A DNA stretch of 6,426 nucleotides from an uncultured Actinoplanes sp. (GTDB taxonomy: Bacteria > Actinomycetota > Actinomycetes > Mycobacteriales > Micromonosporaceae). Below the pieces are notes generated by a model, which was not told the DNA's origin, did not search any database, and saw only the letters and a list, made by a program, of their open reading frames with translations. Positions 5,501-6,426 of the stretch are shown here, piece after piece. The stretch is taken from positions 1-6,426 of the forward strand of contig CAKUMG010000353.1 of the NCBI GenBank assembly GCA_934667465.1, in the 5' to 3' direction. The first letter of the stretch is position 1. The number at the start of each line of letters is the position of its first letter. The position numbers and the translations under genes are program-made.

Positions 5501-6426
5501 TGCCGGGCACGACGACCGGCACGTCCCAGACGAGGCTCGCTGGGGCGACCCCCAGGGTCACGGTGCAGCTGATCCGGGTCGGCGCGTCGCGGGTGCAGGA
5601 GTCCGCCAGCGGCGCGGCCAGGGTGCCGAAGACGGTACCGACCGGGGCGCGCAGCGTGACCATGGCGTCGGTGGCCGCCGACGGGCCGGAGTTGGTCAGC
5701 GTGACCCGCAGGGTGGTGGTGTCGCCGGGCAGCACGGTGCCCGCGGCGGGGCCGGTGATCGCGGCGTCGAGGGTGTAGGCGGGGTCGCCGGTGCGCACCA
5801 GCAGGCCCGCCCCGGTGGCCGTGTCCCCGGCGGTGTTCGTGGCGGTGATCGCCCGGGTGGCCCAGCTCAGCGGCTCGGTCAGGCCGGCCTGCACGCTGAT
5901 CGGGATCGTGATGGACGCGCCGGCGGCGGGCACCGCGACACCCGTACAGGTGATGGCAGTGGCAGTGACCGCGCAGGTGCCCGACGGGCTCGCCGCGACG
6001 GTGCCCAGGGTCATCGCGGCGGGCTTGTCGTCCAGCGGCACCGACACGGTCAGGTTCGTCTGCGCCGGGCTGGCCGACAGCAGCACGACCGCGTTGCCGG
6101 TGGTGCCGGGCGTGATCCGCGCGGGCGTGGTGCTGATGTCGAGCTGCCGGTCGAACGGGGCCGCGAGGACGATCGGCGGCAGCGGGTCCTCGCCCGCGTC
6201 GCACACGCCGTTGTCGTTCAGGTCGACGCAGCCGCCGTCGACGGGCCGGTCCGGGTCCGCACCCGGCGAGATGATCACCGGCAGCCGCAGCTCGATGTCG
6301 GGCGCGTCGGCGGGCAGGTCGAAGGTGCACGTTACCCGCGACGGCGACGCGAGCCGGCACAGCGGCGAGGCGGGCGTGCCGAACGTGCCGCCGTCGGGCG
6401 GCATGACGCTGATGGTCTCGTCGCCG
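2475..6426 (-). CDS. Large sortase-anchored surface protein with alternating Ig/DUF11-like disulfide repeats (partial, N-terminus outside window)
   Basis: The frame is open to the right edge, so the first in-frame Met (6404) is internal; it is preceded by codons for GDETISV, which belong to a repeat unit. Residues are numbered from that Met (1309 to the stop at 2477-2475). The protein is an extended stalk: a composite repeat of about 254 residues made of an A domain and a B domain. A partial A0 (to about 93) and B0 (94-222) are followed by A1-B1 (223-475), A2-B2 (476-729), A3-B3 (730-990), A4 (991-1103) and a last Ig-like domain (1104-1254). Each A has a C-x9-C pair (x10 in A4) and a GGC-x8-C pair (x9 in A4) leading to LPxI or a similar stretch. 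Each B has a C-x8-C pair, a conserved Trp (181, 436, 690, 947) and usually ends in TGDP or similar. The fold call (DUF11/CARDB-like beta-sandwich) comes from the PG-x-T-x(5-8)-V-T-N-x-G-P-S-x-A pattern. The C-terminus is an Asp/Gly linker, LAKTG (1272-1276), a hydrophobic stretch (1277-1296) and five Arg in the last 13 residues. No enzymatic domain is seen. The ligand is unknown; adhesion or surface spacing is the natural guess. Confidence 0.9.
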   Translation of the reverse strand, partial: GDETISVMPPDGGTFGTPASPLCRLASPSRVTCTFDLPADAPDIELRLPVIISPGADPDRPVDGGCVDLNDNGVCDAGEDPLPPIVLAAPFDRQLDISTTPARITPGTTGNAVVLLSASPAQTNLTVSVPLDDKPAAMTLGTVAASPSGTCAVTATAITCTGVAVPAAGASITIPISVQAGLTEPLSWATRAITATNTAGDTATGAGLLVRTGDPAYTLDAAITGPAAGTVLPGDTTTLRVTLTNSGPSAATDAMVTLRAPVGTVFGTLAAPLADSCTRDAPTRISCTVTLGVAPASLVWDVPVVVPGNADPGQALTGGCLDLDGDAACGGTRDRALPDIQLATPLARLATITASNPSVVPGTTATSTITVALSQARDGLQVRIPRDTLPAGLATTGITAGGAACTTTATAYTCGNFTVAAGGSVALRVALTAAASANPGAVWAPAVTLARGAETVTRTVAAATIGDADAQLALTVTGPQPGTVLPGGTADLAVTVTNRGTADARDAEYVFRAPTGTTFGELGTEAAALCTRASATRVDCLLDVVAAGANRQFTLQVLVPGTADPDVPVRGGCVDTNRDNGCTTPPDNPLPEIVLGAEFATSLAVTTRSGTATPGLAATGFVVVNADRAATGVTVTVPTTALPAGFTVTSATGPSGSSCQVQAAQIVCTGVTLVAGANQAVAITVGTASRLPAGVTWTATGITMTRGDDSLRGNGTLVTTGDPVTGVTVTLTPPTDAVEIGGTTVVTATVTNTGPSDAVGATATVQAPTQTTFGTLSGQAATDCTPTTTRLLTCRFDQAVGAAARVWQLPLVVDADADPSQPASGGCVTTGGRATCLDDITLGEFALYQPLRNTVTITTGPVEIEPGSTGNPTITVADTSIRDGLSLVVPLSTLPAGFTVDDAAAESSSGDAAGGSCTVGTAEITCTGMEVSQGTITVTLTVAVAGTVRADARWTATNITLTDDSSTTDQLIAAGVLVTTGGDADTVVTTIGRPTVNPAAPGQRTVLPIRLTNPGPNPASPHTMTLRIPAGLTPATPLPADCAWDEQDNVVTCTRTLDVGDTYTYNIPLRVGRTVPVNTAITGGCVDAEPANGSCGDAGDQPLPAISVVSPRVDLELGVKRKTTTARVGGTVLLKLPYSNNGSQTAAGIVFAIDPPAGVNLRLARVLLDAGTSAALVSAAAADELATIDCVPDETGDANAVVCEGPDAPVGADSELWLSLEITAAAKKGVHPVRVEISTTSPEGNVVNNTIEALLSIAGAVSDAPDDNADTGGSGTDNLAKTGQNLLGLLVLSMFLVIGGVVARVGARVRPERNRT
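2643..3095 (-). other. Membrane-proximal terminal Ig-like domain of the surface protein
   Basis: Codes for residues 1104-1254. It takes the place where a B domain would follow A4 but differs: it has GGTVLLKLPYSNNGSQTAAG (1122-1141) as the DUF11-like strand, a longer C-x12-C pair (1183/1196), and five of the protein's seven visible lysines. It ends in a pattern (SPEGNVVNNTIEALLSI) typical of DUF11/CARDB domain ends. Confidence 0.65.
3096..3434 (-). repeat. Surface-protein repeat 4, A domain only
   Basis: Residues 991-1103. LTNPGPNPASPHT aligns with the TNxGPS of earlier copies, and Cys pairs are at 1035/1046 and 1078/1088 (GGCVDAEPANGSC). Both pairs are one residue longer than in the other copies, and the domain is the most divergent A unit. 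The B half is replaced by the terminal domain. Confidence 0.75.
3435..4217 (-). repeat. Surface-protein composite repeat 3 (A3-B3)
   Basis: Residues 730-990, 261 residues. A3 has TVTNTGPSDA, Cys pairs 777/787 and 820/829; its acidic loop residues are replaced (GGCVTTGGRATC). B3 has EPGSTGNPTITV, Cys 910/919, Trp947, and a Ser/Asp/Gly-rich insertion (about 899-908) that accounts for the longer unit. Confidence 0.82.
4218..4979 (-). repeat. Surface-protein composite repeat 2 (A2-B2)
   Basis: Residues 476-729, 254 residues. It starts TVLPGGTADLAVTVTN. Cys pairs are 523/533 and 566/575 in A2 and 652/661 in B2; Trp690 lies in VTWTATGIT; the junction is VTTGDP. Alignment to copies 1 and 3 is nearly gap-free. 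Confidence 0.85.
4980..5738 (-). repeat. Surface-protein composite repeat 1 (A1-B1)
   Basis: Residues 223-475, 253 residues. It starts TVLPGDTTTLRVTLTNSGPS. Cys pairs are 270/280, 313/322 (GGCLDLDGDAAC) and 398/407; Trp436 lies in AVWAPAVT. It ends IGDADAQLALTVTGPQPG, equivalent to the TGDP junction of the other copies. Confidence 0.85.
5739..6426 (-). repeat. Surface-protein composite repeat 0 (partial A0 plus B0), cut by right edge
   Basis: Covers residues up to 222 plus seven full codons before the first Met. A0 shows GTFGTPASPLC, equivalent to GTVFGTL of copy 1, Cys pairs 16/26 and 59/68, and an EF-hand-like acidic loop. B0 has ITPGTTGNAVVLL, Cys 144/153, Trp181 and the junction VRTGDP. 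By periodicity the missing A0 part should be about 20-30 residues beyond the edge. Confidence 0.82.
6189..6224 (-). other. EF-hand-like acidic loop in repeat 0 of the surface protein
   Basis: Codes for DLNDNGVCDAGE (residues 61-72), matching canonical Ca-loop spacing: acidic or Asn at positions 1, 3 and 5, Gly at 6, Asp at 9, Glu at 12. Position 8, usually hydrophobic, is the Cys that closes the C-x8-C pair. Calcium binding is inferred from spacing only; no flanking helices are apparent. Confidence 0.4.

Noticed and set aside
3778..6360. Second long minus-strand open frame overlapping the surface-protein gene
   Set aside because: It is Arg/His/Pro-rich, without motifs, and overlaps the clearly coding frame; it arises from GC-rich codon structure.
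6402..6404. ATG as the real start of the surface protein
   Set aside because: The frame stays open upstream to the window edge with repeat-like residues, no RBS is seen, and no signal peptide follows the Met.
2643..6426. Regular repeat spacing as a CRISPR array or tandem DNA repeat
   Set aside because: The period is about 760 nt and lies entirely within one reading frame. Similarity is at protein level, with no short identical DNA repeats separated by spacers.

Overview
The window is about 70% GC with strong G/C third-position bias in its genes. That bias, a ferrochelatase of actinobacterial type, and a surface protein ending in a LAXTG-type (class E) sortase signal together point to a high-GC actinomycete (Actinomycetota). 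A filamentous group such as Micromonosporaceae is possible, but this finer placement is only an impression. Every gene I can support lies on the minus strand, so the window is read from right to left.

Right part (2475-6426): the 3' portion of one very large gene. It encodes a secreted, cell-wall-anchored stalk protein. The stalk is built from a composite repeat of about 254 residues, itself an alternation of two Ig/DUF11-like domains (called A and B here). Each domain carries short-range cysteine pairs: all 30 cysteines seen fall into 15 close pairs. A last Ig-like domain, an acidic linker, LAKTG, a hydrophobic segment and an Arg-rich tail close the protein. The N-terminus and true start lie beyond the right edge.

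Middle part (608-2412): 62 nt after the surface-protein stop comes a ferrochelatase gene (hemH; cpfC in the coproporphyrin-pathway nomenclature) with a GTG start and a good ribosome binding site. It overlaps by ATGA with a NagD-like HAD-IIA phosphatase gene, so the two are probably translationally coupled. A perfect 17-bp hairpin 10 nt after the phosphatase stop is the likely end of this transcript.

Left part (1-558): a small separate unit. It holds a SnoaL/NTF2-like protein of 132 residues and, 22 nt downstream, the first 21 codons of a gene that looks like a YafY-type HTH/WYL transcriptional regulator cut by the left edge. A 7-5-7 inverted repeat upstream of the NTF2-like gene is a candidate operator for that regulator.

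Heme iron insertion and the phosphatase form one functional unit. The surface protein has no evident link to them beyond position and orientation. The regulator plus NTF2-like pair looks like a small ligand-responsive module. The most unusual item is the architecture of the surface stalk.
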